From Pelargonium x hortorum (Eukaryota > Streptophyta > Magnoliopsida > Geraniales > Geraniaceae): a stretch of DNA of 64,000 nt. A program made the position numbers and the translations under genes. A model generated the notes under the pieces. It saw only the letters and a list, made by a program, of their open reading frames with translations. It was not told the origin of the DNA and did no database searches. The DNA lies in contig JAYMTJ010000017.1 in NCBI GenBank assembly GCA_036897525.1, forward strand, positions 1 through 64,000, written 5' to 3'. Shown here piece after piece: positions 37,481-49,659 of this stretch (within the stretch, counting starts at the first letter, position 1; every line of letters begins with the position of its first letter).

Positions 37481-39265
37481 GCAGTCAAAAGAGAATTCGG
37501 GGTCATGCGGCACTTTACTTTCTAACTTGTTTTTGAGGGTTCAACCCCGATCTGCACTTTGCATTTACAACTAACTAGAATTAGTTGATAGAACAAAAAG
37601 CTTAATCCTTTTGGAGTAGTCATTTTCATTTTGTCTTTATCATTCAATCAAGTCAACCAAGTATGTCTAGCAAATAAGCTACTTATTCTGAGTCGACGAA
37701 AAGAGTCCTGGGGACTAAACCCTTGCTTGTATATTAAATAGCCTTCATTTGTAACTTTAAATAGATAAGGTAGAAATTTAGTAGGGGTACCAGTCTACCT
37801 AAGCCCTAACTCTTAATCGGAAGTCTTTATAGAGTAAGCCTGAAGACAAGCACATCCTCAACTTAATAATTATAACTCGCCCAGTCAGATGGTTTTGGAT
37901 TCGTTTACTTACTGAGAATACTTTACTACAGCCTTTTTTTATAAGAAATTAGATCTCGTTTAAATTGAAATTCTTTTTTTAACTACTAGATTCGAACCGA
38001 GGACCTGCTTTTAAGTATTCTTGCTTTTTAGCTTGACTTTACTAAAAAAGATATACTCAAACAAAGCGTGTGGCCGATAAATATATACATAATTTTTGTA
38101 AAAGGGATGCGCTGAGGTAGAAGATAGGAAGGGATTCATTTTCAAATTAGCAACTCAAAAACATTAGTTATGGTTTAACTAAGTTGGACTGCTAAGTTAG
38201 TAAAAAGTGCACTTTGTAAACCCCCTTGTCATTTTATAATATGTAAACCTTGCTCTCATTAAGAAGCCTCCGCAACTGTAGCTGTGAAAAGTCGGTCTTG
38301 AAGGGGGGCTCCTAGATAAGAAGTCCTGATCCATTTGAACTACTACAAAAGTTATCTCTTTCTATATTTCCATAAGCTAGTAATAAGAATTCTTAATGTC
38401 ATTTAAGGCAGTGTTTGCTAAATCAGCATACCACTCTCGCGGAAATTCTAGGTATGATAAAATGGGTATTGTTGGGATTATGCTCTTACTTTTATGGACA
38501 AGTTTATTGGTATTGAGGTCTCATCTCTTATTCCGCATGTTCCTGTTCCTAGTGCTGGACTTTGTAAAGAGCTTCTCATTATAATGTCTTTTTCTTCAAA
38601 GTCGTAGTCATCTACTAAATTACTTGTTATGTGGAGAATCTTTTATGCTTTACGACTCTTATTTCATTTCAGATGGACAGTTGATAAAGTCTTCCTTTAC
38701 TTTGCACGAATGGGTACAAGAATCAGGATCCTCTGGGGTGTTCCTTTTTTCGAGATATATTAGGAAATGCTTTTGCCCGGTTTAAATCTTGTAATTGCTA
38801 AATAAGGGTATTATATTAGTCCTTTGCATCTTTAGTCTAATAAAGTAAGGAGAGTAGAGTCATTTGCTTTTGTATTCAAGGGCTTTACGAATTGAAAGTA
38901 CTATAGTTTTCCAGATGGTAACATAGCGGAGCTAAAGCTTTTCATTTATGTTTTGGGGATTCAGTATAAGGGTTTCACAATTAAAGGTATAGGCTTTCAA
39001 AGGAAGATTTTTATAAAGAACAAACCTAATTTGTAGTTAGTCAAGTTTGAGTTGTTTTGATCTTCAAAGTCTAAGTATGTTGTATCAGGTATTTGTATAG
39101 CGCACGAAAGAGAGATTCTAACTCTCAATGCAGAAGTCTGTCAATAGAGTCAAGGGTTATGTTAAAGGCCTTCCTTTTTTTTTCAAGAGATAATAGTTTG
39201 CCTTTTTTTTTTGGTTTATAATAAATGGTATTCTTTTCCCGAGTCTTTCCTGAAAGTGTTTTGTC
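37481..39265. other. Spacer with T-arm-like scraps and a G/T-rich block
   Basis: Isolated T-arm-like sequences occur near 37540 (GGGTTCAACCCC) and 37990 (minus, GGTTCGAATC), without a pairing anticodon arm at the proper distance, so they are too weak to call. From 38.39 to 39.2 kb the plus strand is G/T-rich and holds a 62-codon hydrophobic frame (38396-38584) with no known motif. Confidence 0.35.
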
Positions 39266-39332
39266 GGGACTAGCGATTCGAACCCGCAACCTCTGTCTTG
39301 ACAGGTCAATGCTCTAACCGATTGAAAATCCC
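39266..39332 (-). pseudogene. tRNA-Asp(GUC)-like relic (trnD-like)
   Basis: This is the clearest RNA-gene trace in the window. On the minus strand it begins GGGATT and ends AGTCCC, which can pair as six acceptor pairs. Between them are TTCAATCGGTTAGAGC (D arm), loop CTGTCAA with GUC at the anticodon, and GCGGGTTCGAATC (T arm). At 67 nt it is shorter than the usual 74 or so: bases equivalent to positions 7-10 are absent, one anticodon-stem pair is broken and the T stem is poor. It resembles plastid and plastid-derived mitochondrial trnD-GUC. I judge it a decayed copy; editing or sequence error could also explain the losses. Confidence 0.5.
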
Positions 39333-40720
39333 AGTTTTCTTATTTTTACTGGTAAGTATAGCACGAGTACCTATACCTTTTGACACACTTACTTAGTGAG
39401 TATCCTATAAAGTAGGGAGGGGTGTATACCAAATGTGAGAACGTTTCAGCACAAATATAGAATCTAACAAAAACTAATAAAAGAGTCATGAAGAAGAATA
39501 AAGTCATGCAGAAGTAAGTCAAGTTCGTGTGTCCTATATTGTATGGTATGGGGTAGGTACTATACTATCAGGGATTAAGCTCCTTCACAAAGTTTCAGTC
39601 GGTAACATTGATTAATACTTAGACGTATTTAAGGCTCTCTATGGCTAGATACTCAAAGTAAAGTTAACAAATCTAGATTTTTAAGTATCTTATGATAATT
39701 GCAGAAATAACTATCAACCCTTATTAGTTGGAATTCTTGGTTAAAATTTAAGAATTATTACCTTACATTACTTTACTCCAAGCTTAACTGATTAAGGAAT
39801 CCCATTGATAAAACTCAAACATAATGCGCACTTTTTGTAAAGGCTTGGATCAACTTAGCTACACATTTATTTCAGAGCCCCATTTTAAGTTACAGGAAGG
39901 AGTACCCTACCTGCGATATATTAAGACAAAAAGATTTAAGGAATTGGTTAACAAGTAGGAAGTTCTCGATTTGTTCTTCAAGAATGCTTTTTTAACCAAG
40001 TCAAAATAGATGCGCTTCTCTAACAGACAGGGCTCGTACCTATACATAACGAACCTAATCGAGTATGACCTAAACTTTTTTCTAAGCCGGCCCTCCTCTC
40101 TATAACCAAAGAGACTGAAAATAGAAATACCAAAAAGGATTTGGTCCGACTTTCCCAACTTGTAACTTAGCCTTGCTTGAATCTTGAGTTAAAAATATAT
40201 CTTTAATTACAGCTTTCAAAAGGTTAAACAAGGAGAGCAGTTAGCCCTACAAGGAATCCTTTATATTGTATTATGTAGACACCTGTTATGCTTTATAATA
40301 GGACTTCAGCCGTTATTTTGAGCTTAATACTTTATCCTTAAAACGAGTTAGGCTCTTAATTTGTAAACTATATAAATATTATTAGAGCCCCAAGCGCGTA
40401 TTACGGAAATTCTACTTAAACAGAAGTGATAACGGAATCATTATATAAAAGGGGGGGTAACAAGGACGGGTCCGGTTGTATTCATAAGGAAACCCGCATT
40501 TTAGCGCTTTTGCTTCCATAAATAAAAAACTAAATGAAGTATCAGCGCATCCTTGATATGTCTATCTAAAGTCATTAGAATAGTGCTTTCGAAAAGGAAA
40601 GTCCAAGAAAGACCTCTAAAAAAAAGTCTCTAAACTACTGCTAAGTACAAAAGCACCGGATTTGACCTTTATCTAAAAGAGATCTGACTTTCAATTGAAA
40701 CATCAAAAAGGAGGAACTTA
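39333..40720. other. AT-rich spacer, no supported gene
   Basis: The only sizeable frame is 83 codons at 39907-40158 (minus), starting at ATG and rich in Lys, Arg and Phe, without an identifiable domain. Nothing else is recognisable between the two tRNA-like relics that flank it. Confidence 0.45.
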
Positions 40721-40723
40721 TAA

Positions 40724-40800
40724 TAAGCAACCGATCCGAACCCATGACTTTCTAACTTCTAGGACTCTTGCTTTAACCAGACTAAACTACAGCTATAAAG
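40724..40800 (-). pseudogene. tRNA-like relic, identity unclear
   Basis: On the minus strand TAGTTTAGTCTGGTTAAAGC would make a sound D arm with four pairs, and GTCATGGGTTCGGATC lies at the distance of a T arm. The anticodon arm between them pairs poorly, and the loop (CCTAGAA) lacks the usual U before the anticodon. The acceptor does not pair. Context, close to three other minus-strand relics, is the main support. Confidence 0.3.
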
Positions 40801-41571
40801 TCTTATTGATAACGAATGAATGTAAGATGAAAATAATGCTAGACGCTAGACTGAGGCTAATAATTTACAGAAATAGCACACACAATATCAAGAGCTCCAT
40901 GTTTTAGAGCGTCTCTTTGTTAACGAAGTGGTTCCATGGGTTTGAATATCTTCAATGACACAACTAGTAGGAATCTCTCGTCGGCTAAAAAAGAATCACT
41001 ATAGTAAGAGACTCACTAACTTGGAGTTACAAATTCTGCGCATTGTAGTATACTATAATTTTAGTTTCTATACATTACCTAAGAGCTTTATAGAGCCCTT
41101 TTGAAGTGAAGGTTTCTACAGTAGTTTAAGAACAAAGGAAGTTGTGAAGGAAAGAGGGCTAGAAGTATGGGTTTCAGCTTCTGAATTAGGGTTATCCCTT
41201 TATTCGTTAATGTTCCAATTCTATTACTTTTGTGCAAATCAGTATCCTTTAACTAGCTTCTGCCTTCCCACTTACTAAGGATTTTCCTCCTGTCCTATTG
41301 AGAGGGGGGTTCTGGTAAGAGTTTTCCGCGGAATAAAAGAGTATACCCTACTACTCAGTAGTAAGCAGGCGGTTGGTTTGGAAATAAGAATTTGGTATCT
41401 ACTCGACACTTGGGTAATACTAGAACGCACATTAGCACTCTAAATGAACTCCTTCTCGCGATCTATCCAACGAAAACAAAGGTGACCTTCTCTCATATAA
41501 TATTTATTAAGAATATCTGATCTAAAATGAAATGAACAGGAGAAAAGGACTAGATCACGCTCTGCACTCCT

Positions 41572-41640
41572 TTCCTCGGAAGAAATGGCATTTGAACTTT
41601 TACCTGCGGATTCCACTCTCCGGTGCTTTACCACTAGAAA
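41572..41640 (-). pseudogene. tRNA-like relic, identity unclear
   Basis: On the minus strand CTAGTGGTAAAGC (D-arm-like) is followed by CGGA-GAGTGGAA-TCCG, a perfect four-pair hairpin with an eight-base loop where the anticodon arm should be, then by AAAAGTTCAAATGCC in the T-arm place. Eight loop bases instead of seven mean no anticodon can be assigned. It is probably a drifted tRNA copy. Confidence 0.3.
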
Positions 41641-41811
41641 TAAAGTAAGAAAATAAGAATAGGAATCAAACCTGAAATAGAAAAAAGAGTAAAAGGGAAG
41701 TGAAGTGGAAAGAGCAAGCTAAAGTTTCCCTCAATCAGAACTTTCTCAGTCTCATTCTGTTGATAGCTATCCAGTGTACTTGACTAGATTATGCATCTTC
41801 TAAGAGTCTAA

Positions 41812-41875
41812 TTACGAGCAGACTTTAACCAATGACTTGAGATTCTAACAACCAGTGCTCTAATCACAAGAAACA
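41812..41875 (-). pseudogene. tRNA-Asn-like relic
   Basis: On the minus strand TGTGATTAGAGCA resembles a D arm and is followed by TTGTTAGAATC, which contains GUU in an Asn-like setting, then GTCATTGGTTAAAGTC, close to the variable region and T arm of bacterial-type tRNA-Asn (GTCACTGGTTCGAGTC). Stems are incomplete. It is the fourth minus-strand relic within 2.6 kb. Confidence 0.35.
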
Positions 41876-42249
41876 AAACTAATAGAGAAAGATAACTGCT
41901 CGCTTTAGTACTAAACTGCTTTAATAGTCAAACTATTACTTATATAATATTAGTGATTCAGATGACTTCAAACCTACGCCCTTATGTCTATAATTAGTAC
42001 CCCAGCTGGATTCCTTTGAAGCAAGGCCCCTATTCTTAGTAAACTCTTAACTACTAGTTAGAGCCATTTTCTTAAGAGCTGTATTTGTATTCGACCTTAC
42101 TCGGATTAACTTACTTCTGGCTAAAGGCTAACTAGATTTTATTCTTGAATAGCTCGGTCGGTTACCTCCTTTGGAAATTGAAAACTAATAACACTTAGCC
42201 TAAGTCCTGGTATCTCAAACTTTCAGGAATTCTGTTATTTTATTGCTTT

Positions 42250-43070
42250 CCTTTGTTCTTATACAATACAATAAAAAACAAACTTTCTAGAAAGTCTAGC
42301 GTTGTTAATTGGATTTGTACGAGTTATTTAAGGCTTCACTTGTTAAGCGAGTGAGTCCCCTTGTATTCGACTTTTGTATTGGAGTAGGGGGTAATAAAGT
42401 CCTCAACATTCTATAAGTTAGTGATCAAGAAAAATCTTGCCTTAGAGTTATTGGTTTGGTTCTAAACTAGATAAAGGTAGGAAATTAATAGGCGATCTGG
42501 AATCCTGAGTTAAAGTAGGTAAGGAATAAAGAACTTAAGTCATTATTTTTTCTGTAAAGATTCAAGATTGTTTCCTAGTTTTCTAGTACTTAATGAGGGG
42601 TACCAGATTAAGAAAGTTATACAGAATATAGCTTCTAAAAAGATTCTCCAAAGACAAAGTCTATTGATTAACGAATCAAGTTTTATTCATTTTGCTATAT
42701 ACTGGACTGAACTTTTCATAATTCGAGACTGATCTCATAAAGAAAAACTGTTTATTGATTTTACCATAGGTGAAAATAGAGCACAAGCCAGATATCTCGC
42801 TTGCCTCGTCTTGGAATTTATGAAGGGAGTTCTAAACTGGTAAAGCACAGGCAGAAATGAAAAGCATAGTGGAGATTGGTAGCCTCCGGGAATTAGGAAA
42901 GCTATAATCCATAAAAAGGAATTTCCTTTACTTTTCTATTTATAGGAGCTAGAAAGTCTTAAGAGGTCAGCTCTAGAGTGAAATGAACGCAAATAGCAAA
43001 TGGTTTAGACTTTTTTAGAGGTAGCCAAACTCTAAAAGAGGATTAGGTTGATACTGTTTTAATCGATATG
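42250..43070. other. G/T-rich spacer, no supported gene
   Basis: The plus strand is G/T-rich with recurring TTGTATTCGACTTTTGTATT-like phrases and no long open frame. Just upstream, at 42149-42163, TAGCTCGGTCGGTTA resembles a tRNA D arm on the plus strand, but no anticodon or T arm follows. Confidence 0.35.
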
Positions 43071-43084
43071 TCTTCCTTTTTCGT

Positions 43085-43270
43085 GAGTCTTTACCTCTTC
43101 CGTTTTGACTAAAAAGGGTGTAAGATCTATAAGGCAATCTTTCTCTTGTAGTATATAGTAGGGGCCTCCTGTCTTTGCTGCTTCTGTACTCTGGGTATCT
43201 TTTTTCTTAATACCTATAGCCTTAGTCTTCTTACTTTAGGGAATTCTTGTTAGGAGCAAGTCAAGTGAAA
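43085..43270 (+). repeat. Pyrimidine-rich module
   Basis: It contains TCTTAATACCTATA (43205-43218), which recurs exactly at 59821-59834, and CTTAGTCTTCTTA. One frame reads a hydrophobic stretch including VFAASVLWVSFFLIPIALVF before a stop, which looks like a membrane segment. This is consistent with a scrap of an organellar membrane-protein gene or with the dispersed module family. Confidence 0.3.
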
Positions 43271-44129
43271 TCCTGTCCTTGTCTTGTATAGAGGAGATGG
43301 GGTTTTATGGGAAGTTAACATTACAAAGCTTGGAAAACTAGAGCAGAAACTCTAAAATAGGAGTCGTTTCTTAACAAAGACTGAGGAAGGCTAGAGCAAA
43401 AGACTTTATTTAGATAGAAGAAGCAAACTAAAGACACCAATCAACCAGGGGTTACCTTGTATAAAGTCAATCCTAGGGAACAAGTTATCTAGACTCTACA
43501 AGCTCTAACGATCTTGCCTCATTTTGATCCATTAAGAAATTCAGTTTTCTTTATTTTACAGGAGTCAAAATCTGAATAACCAAAAAAGGACTTTCTAGTA
43601 AGAAAGTTATAAGTTAAGTTTGCTAGAACCAGGTCTTCTCTTTTTGCTTATTTGCTTACTAGATTGGGATGCTCTATATAAGTCAGTGGGTCTACTACCT
43701 CGAAATGAATTAAGATAGCTGCTACTTGAGTGAGGCGGGTGTAAGATTTCAGGTAAGAAGAGTTTCTAGAACCGAGTCCGAGTATAGGAAATTGAGATTT
43801 CAGTTTTGAAGAAAGCTTTGCGAATTAATAAGAGTAAGATAGAGACTAAGCGTAAGGCTTTCAATTTCAAGAAGGGTCTAGTTCTAAAGCAAAGAAGGAA
43901 GTAAATAAACTATCAAAAGCAGGAGTCCTCTGTTTCTAGTAGGCGAGCTTTAGCTCGGAAAAGGTTTAACAAAAAGAAAGTAGATTAAAAGTCTGAGCTT
44001 TTCCTCTGTATTTCAGTTTCTGATTATTACGGATAATAAAAAGGTAGTGTTTTACTGTATACTACGGGGCTTGAACTCGTGGCTTTTCCTCAGTAGCTAG
44101 GCTGCGAAGTAGTAAGCCCTTATTTTGGT

Positions 44130-44260
44130 TTAAGCCCCTTTCAATACCTGTACTTGCTTTCCCGCTATCTATAACTACCCCCTAGTCTTCAGAGCTAAAC
44201 TTGTATTTGTACTAGCTGTCTTATAACCCTGTACTCTCTATTATTAGTAATAAGTACGAA
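44130..44260 (+). repeat. Pyrimidine-rich module
   Basis: CTTCAGAGCTAAACTTGTAT at 44187-44206 matches 49694-49713 with one difference. The rest of the module drifts. It carries no open frame of its own, and the 79-codon frame at 44428-44667 downstream is basic and unidentified. Confidence 0.35.
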
Positions 44261-47200
44261 TTGAGCGATCATTAGATTAGAAAAAGTTCTAAAATCCGTT
44301 CTTCTACAGCAAACCACAAAGTTCCACTGGCAGAATAGAAGGGTCAAACCAATAGGAGCTGAGTGAGGGAATATTTAGAAGCATCGTAGGTTCACATGAT
44401 TCTTGTATTGAATAGTAGAATAAGCAAGTGGCTAGTTTGCTTCTCTATCGTGAGCTTTCACAAGGAAGGGATCTGATTCTAGACTTTAGGAACCGATGGC
44501 ATTCCTTTTCAATTACTACTGTTTTAACGGGTCTCAAAAAGGCAAGGGCTTTCAAGATAAAGAGAAGGCGGGGACTTCTAGCTAGGGGCAATTTCCTACA
44601 AACAAATAAGAATTGGCTAAGTTCTTATTTCTATTATTCTATTTATGAGGACTTACGAAGAAACTAGAACTTCACAATCTCTACCTAAGTGAATACTTTC
44701 GCTTTAATAACTCGAATATCTGGATTTCTAAATTCTTGACTATAACTCTAATTCAGACTAGAACCCTTGGACACTGCCTCGACGTAATCATAACTTAGTG
44801 TACTCTCTACAGCATGTACTAAATACTATAGAGATTGTATAGGAAATGTGAAGTGCTGATTCAAAGTTTCTTATCTAAGCTATTCTTTAACAAAAGATGG
44901 AACTTGGGAAATAGATTTCAACTTTCTTTATCTAAGAGATTCCTTAAAGCATGAAGTTGCCATATAGATTTTGAAAGTTCTCTCCCAAGAATATTGGCAA
45001 TTATAAGTTATTTCTTTAAAACAACTGAACTGGAACCTCAGTCTTAGATTTCTTTTGTATTCCTACTTTACCAGCTAGAAAAAAGAATATAGAAGGGCAA
45101 TTATCATATCAAAGGATAAGGATAAGCTGAGTTGTGAGATCCAGGTATCGATGAAATTGGATAGCATTAAGGGATTAACAACGCATAGGGAAACACCATT
45201 CCTTAGTAGAGTACCCAAACTAAAGTGTTATATTAGTTATTAACGTTATTAAAATTTCCAATACGAGAAACCCTCAAATAGGAAATCCGGTACATCTGCT
45301 TTAGTATTCAGTAACTTAAAATGCTAGTGAATACATACTAAAGAAAAGAAATAATATAGAATAACCTACTTCTGTTTAGGTATTTCCCTGTGAGCTGTTG
45401 ATTGATACATTTCTATAGTTTTAAAATGTTGGATTTCCCCTACTTTAATTATATAGACGGACCTCCTTACATAGTTTTTCAATTGTCTTTCTTTATCAGT
45501 CCTAAAAAGCGGAATAGGAAGTCCCCTTTTAAAAGGAATTACGAACAAATAGAATAGAATCTCCTTGCAGCAACAGCTTTTCCTTTGACGATTAACTCCT
45601 TTGCCTACAATCCAAGATTAAGAGAGTACTATATTCTATCATAAACTACAAAACAGGAACCTCTAGGATTAAGAATTCTGACTTACCGGCGTAAACAAAA
45701 CAGGTATATCGGAAGATCCGGACTTTCCTTGCAAAAACCAAAGAATACAGTACAGGGAACTCCTTTCTAAAAGAGTTATTACAGTTCTTTAATTGAAATT
45801 GAGTTCTTCTACCTTCTTATCCAGGAACTAAAAGGATATAGTTTAAGAATTATGGCTTTCCTAAAAACTGGGAATTTAGAATCTCTTTAAGAGCGCGCTA
45901 TAAATAAATCAATGAATACCTTTGAGAATTTGAGAATTAGACCCTATATTTACAAGTTAAGTCTCGAGAGGCTTTCCTTGCTTAGCCTTGCCTTAGTCTT
46001 AGCGGCAATCTTCTTATTATGATTATGAGTGTACTAGGCGCGTCCTTTCGGGGCTTACTGGTATAGATCTTCCATTTATTACTGTAATTGGTAATTACCT
46101 TAGAGTAGTGTATTCGAGAAAGGAGGTTAATGCTAGATAGTTTTATGAATATACAGGATACTCCATAAGGCCCTGAAAATGACTTAACTTCTTCTTAAAA
46201 GATTAAGGGCAGCCAAATCTCTATGCATTTGAACAATAAAAAACAAGCTCTACGACCATTGCATTAAAACACACCTATCAGTCTATCCTGTAAAGTTTTC
46301 TATCTGACTCTGAGCCTCTTTCGTTCTAGAATATAAGAAATTTTTATACTTTATCTCTGAAACTACTTTGCCTGCCTATATCCCAACTGAAAACAAGGAA
46401 GAAGACATTACTCCAACTAAACTAAGGGAACTCCCATCTTGACCTATAAGGACTCCTAACTCTTAATCTAAAGCATGCCAAGTCAATAACTAAGGAGATG
46501 AGATGGTATTATGAATAACTACTATTAAAACCGTAGGAAATTTATTATGCATTTCCATCAAACTGAGTTAACTTATCTATTTCTAAGAATCTAACATTAA
46601 GAAAAACTTCCAAATGTAAGAGCTTTCCTTATCAAATAAATATCTATTACCAAAAAAACGGGTATTAAAGAATATCTCTAAATCTTTTTGCTAGGTAGGG
46701 GACTTCTATCTAGTGTATAGTATTCTTACTTTAACTTTAAACCCCTTGTTAGCTTTCTTCAAATAGAAAGATAAGGGGATTTGCAAGATAATATTTCTGG
46801 CTGGAATATAAAACTTTAGGAATTGTACGGGTCGTTGAAAGGTCTCTTTATTAACTAAAAACCTAGCATCTTAGATACCTAACATTATATTCAAAGAAAC
46901 CTTGCGAGACTGGAGGAGTATAGTGTGAGGAACTTACTTACCAAAATGACTCTTTACATCTGAAAGTACCCATTGAACGAGACCCCTGCCTTGAGTGTAA
47001 AACCTGTCTTTTGAGGGAAAACAAACTCTTTAGGATGCCTACACTATATCTTGCAAAACTCTACGTAAATTCCATCAGACTCATACCCCCGGCTAAAGTT
47101 TTTTAGTTAAAAGTCAAAATACTACAGAAATTATTCTCTTAGCGTATCCCGTGTTCGATTTAAACCACATTAATATTAATATTAATTAAGATTTGACTTT

Positions 47201-49240
47201 GTATGCTTCGACTCTAACCTGTGTCCGTTAGTTGAAAAGCTCCGCGTTCAACTGAGTGGGAATAAAGCTTTCTTTAATTAGAGGAGTTGGTTGTAAGGTA
47301 AGCTTTTTATCTTTCATTATCCCTTCCCTTTTGAAATTAGTTATATAACTAGAATGTCACTTTTTACTTATGCTTTGATATCATGAAACTCGCAAGTTTA
47401 TCCCCTGAGTCTCCTGCAAGAATTTCCTATATCTAACTTTACTGCGTTCTACTTCTGCGAATCATCCTATAAAAAAAGGATTCATTCACTAATTCCTTGT
47501 ACCCCAATTTGATATCTGGTGTTAAAATACTAAACGCTTAGTACAAAATCTAAAACAAGTTTAGCTCGGCAATACAAGATGCAAAAGAAGTTTTTAGTGG
47601 GTCCTCAACTATCTAGAATTTTATATAAAGACAAGTTGTATTTGATTCTCTGGGAAATAAGGATAGAATTGCAATGGAGTAAGCCGGTTAGTGGTCCTTC
47701 CTAAAGTATTCCCTTATTAGACTAAGGAGATCCTGAGCACTGCTTCAAAAAGAGGGTGTGAAACAAAGTTTCTAGGACTTTTATTAGTGTAATCGAATAC
47801 TTCGTAAATAACACGGTGAGTTCGGGCTCCAGATAAAACACATATAAAAACGGGGAAATGCATGATAGGCATTCCATTAGATAATTTATTCAACAAAGCA
47901 TAGCTAGTGAATACACACAAATAAGCATATTAAAACATTAATTTAATAATAAAGTTGGTAAGGGTTTCAGAATGTAAAGATTCTGCTCTTGTCAAAGATT
48001 CTTCTTAGTTCTAATTTGTGTGGTCTGTATAATATTGCAAATATCGTGGTTAATTTAATGCTTTTTTCATGAATGTATCCTCATCTGTTGCGCATTCACA
48101 CACCTTTTTGGTATTAAATCTAATATTTAGAATATAGGATTAGCATAAAATTATAGCCTCACTACGGGGATCCAATTTGACACACATGTACCAGTTATCA
48201 AGTACCTCGAATCTGTCGATTTTCTATAAGTCCGTGGGGGATGTTTAATGTTTGCGTTCTTAACTAAATTAACTAGTCGGAATCATTAAGTTTAGACGGA
48301 CCGAGGGGGCTATTTCACTTAGGAGACTTATATTATAGAGGTAGGATTTCTTATAGCCTAAAATAAGCAAAAAAGCAAGTGTATGAGAAGCAAAGGTTCG
48401 AGTCCCGTCTATTTAGCTCCAAGGATAACCTCTAATAAAAGTCTTGGTATTAGAGAAGACTGAAAATTTTTAATCAAGGAGTTCCCCACGTTTCGTTTTT
48501 ATTCTTCTAGTTACTAAGTCAGTATTGAAATTTAAAGAAAACATTAGTAAAAAGAAGCGGAAGGGCTTCTTCTTCAGCTTGTGTTTTCTTAACGGTATAG
48601 GGCCCCCTTAGGGGTCCATATATGAGATATTCTTTTTACATGTCTTGAGTTTCTATTACCGAGAGGCCTATTAAATTAGAGTTTTATTCACTTTAATTGA
48701 GCTCATCCGGGTTGAACCAACTCAATTTCTCATAAATTTCTGTTTGCTTTACCTTTGGGCTATTCCTAACCTTATCCTTGTCAAATAGCAAATGGGGTAC
48801 GGGGCACTCCTGAAAGCCTTTACTTATATGAAACATTATAACACTCCTGTTAAATTATTATTTTAATGAAGTAGCTCTACTCATAGTATACCATGCGACT
48901 TAAATATCTGTAGTTGATATAAGGACACTTTGCGAAACAAGAAAACTTTCTTAGGACTCCTTTATCAGATTCTATAAACATTACCTTACTCGGACTTAGC
49001 TTAGAAAAAAAAGTACTTAATTGACTAATCAATATACAGGGAGCTTCTTAAGTGTTGAAAACAGGTTGCAGAAATCCAATTTATCTTTGTAGGGGTCCTG
49101 GTCCTAAAAAAAGAATCCAAAATAAAGATTCCAGTAAGAGAGGTCTATTTTACTTGAAAGGGAAGTGAAAGGCCTTGTTACCGCCTGAGATCATCCGAAG
49201 AAGGTTAATCCTGGAGAGTCTTTTGAATAGTACATAACAC
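44261..49240. other. Spacer, no supported gene
   Basis: 44.7-46.0 kb is A/C-rich and the rest AT-rich. Frames at 44428-44667 (79 codons, Lys/Arg-rich), 45366-45548 and 47717-47920 (minus) are of chance size. A minus-strand segment at about 47205-47262 has a D-arm-like ACTCAGTTG, a UUC-containing loop (GCTTTTCAACT) and ACACAGGTTAGAGTC in T-arm order; it is a possible Glu-like tRNA scrap, too decayed to call separately. A T-arm-like AAAGGTTCGAGTCCCGT at about 48389 (plus) stands alone. Confidence 0.4.
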
Positions 49241-49261
49241 ACATTCATTATAGCACCCATT

Positions 49262-49560
49262 TACTGCCTACTTTCTTCGCATAAACCCTCTTTTCTTTAT
49301 TGACTCAATTTTTCCTAACGCTTGTTCTCTTCTGTATCCTTCGGTTCTTGGGAGCTTTAGGAGTTTTTGCAGCTATACCTCTTCTTGTATTTGTAGTAGG
49401 ACTTCTTTGGAGACTTCTCTTAGTAAGGGCTATATCTGGTGTCTTTCCCTTCTTCTTCTTGTAACTTGTAGTGTACTACCTATTCTAGTTTCTATAGTTA
49501 TAGGATTGTGGTTTATTAGTAGTACTTTATTAAATATTAAATGTGAGTCAGTTTATATGG
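49262..49560 (+). pseudogene. Possible nad5-like fragment inside a pyrimidine-rich module
   Basis: Three hydrophobic blocks occur in the order and nearly the spacing of the C-terminal part of NADH dehydrogenase subunit 5. They are TAYFLR (from 49263), then about 36 codons later AIPLLVFVVGLL (from 49372), then LPILVSIVIG (from about 49476). Plant NAD5, as I recall it, has TAYYSFR, AIPLILLALGSL and LIPILFSTLG in that order. Here the blocks lie in different frames and stops intervene. The last gap is about 20 codons shorter than in plants, though that region is variable. It may be a decayed nad5 piece; low-complexity hydrophobic coincidence is the main alternative. Confidence 0.25.
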
Positions 49561-49659
49561 TATAATAAAGAGTAATTCTAGTTTCAGACTTCTTATTGCT
49601 TACTCTTAAGTGTAAGTGAAGTGCTTTCATACTAAAAATCTTAAAAAGACCTATCCTCT

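Noticed and set aside
37530-37560. T-arm-like GGGTTCAACCCC
   Set aside because: It is a simple palindrome-like run without a D arm or anticodon arm at tRNA spacing.
44040-44110. Minus-strand T arm ACGAG-TTCAAGC-CCCGT with four of five pairs
   Set aside because: No D arm or anticodon arm could be placed. One arm alone is expected several times by chance.
48370-48425. Plus-strand T-arm-like AAAGGTTCGAGTCCCGT
   Set aside because: The stem has two mismatches and the upstream half shows no anticodon arm.
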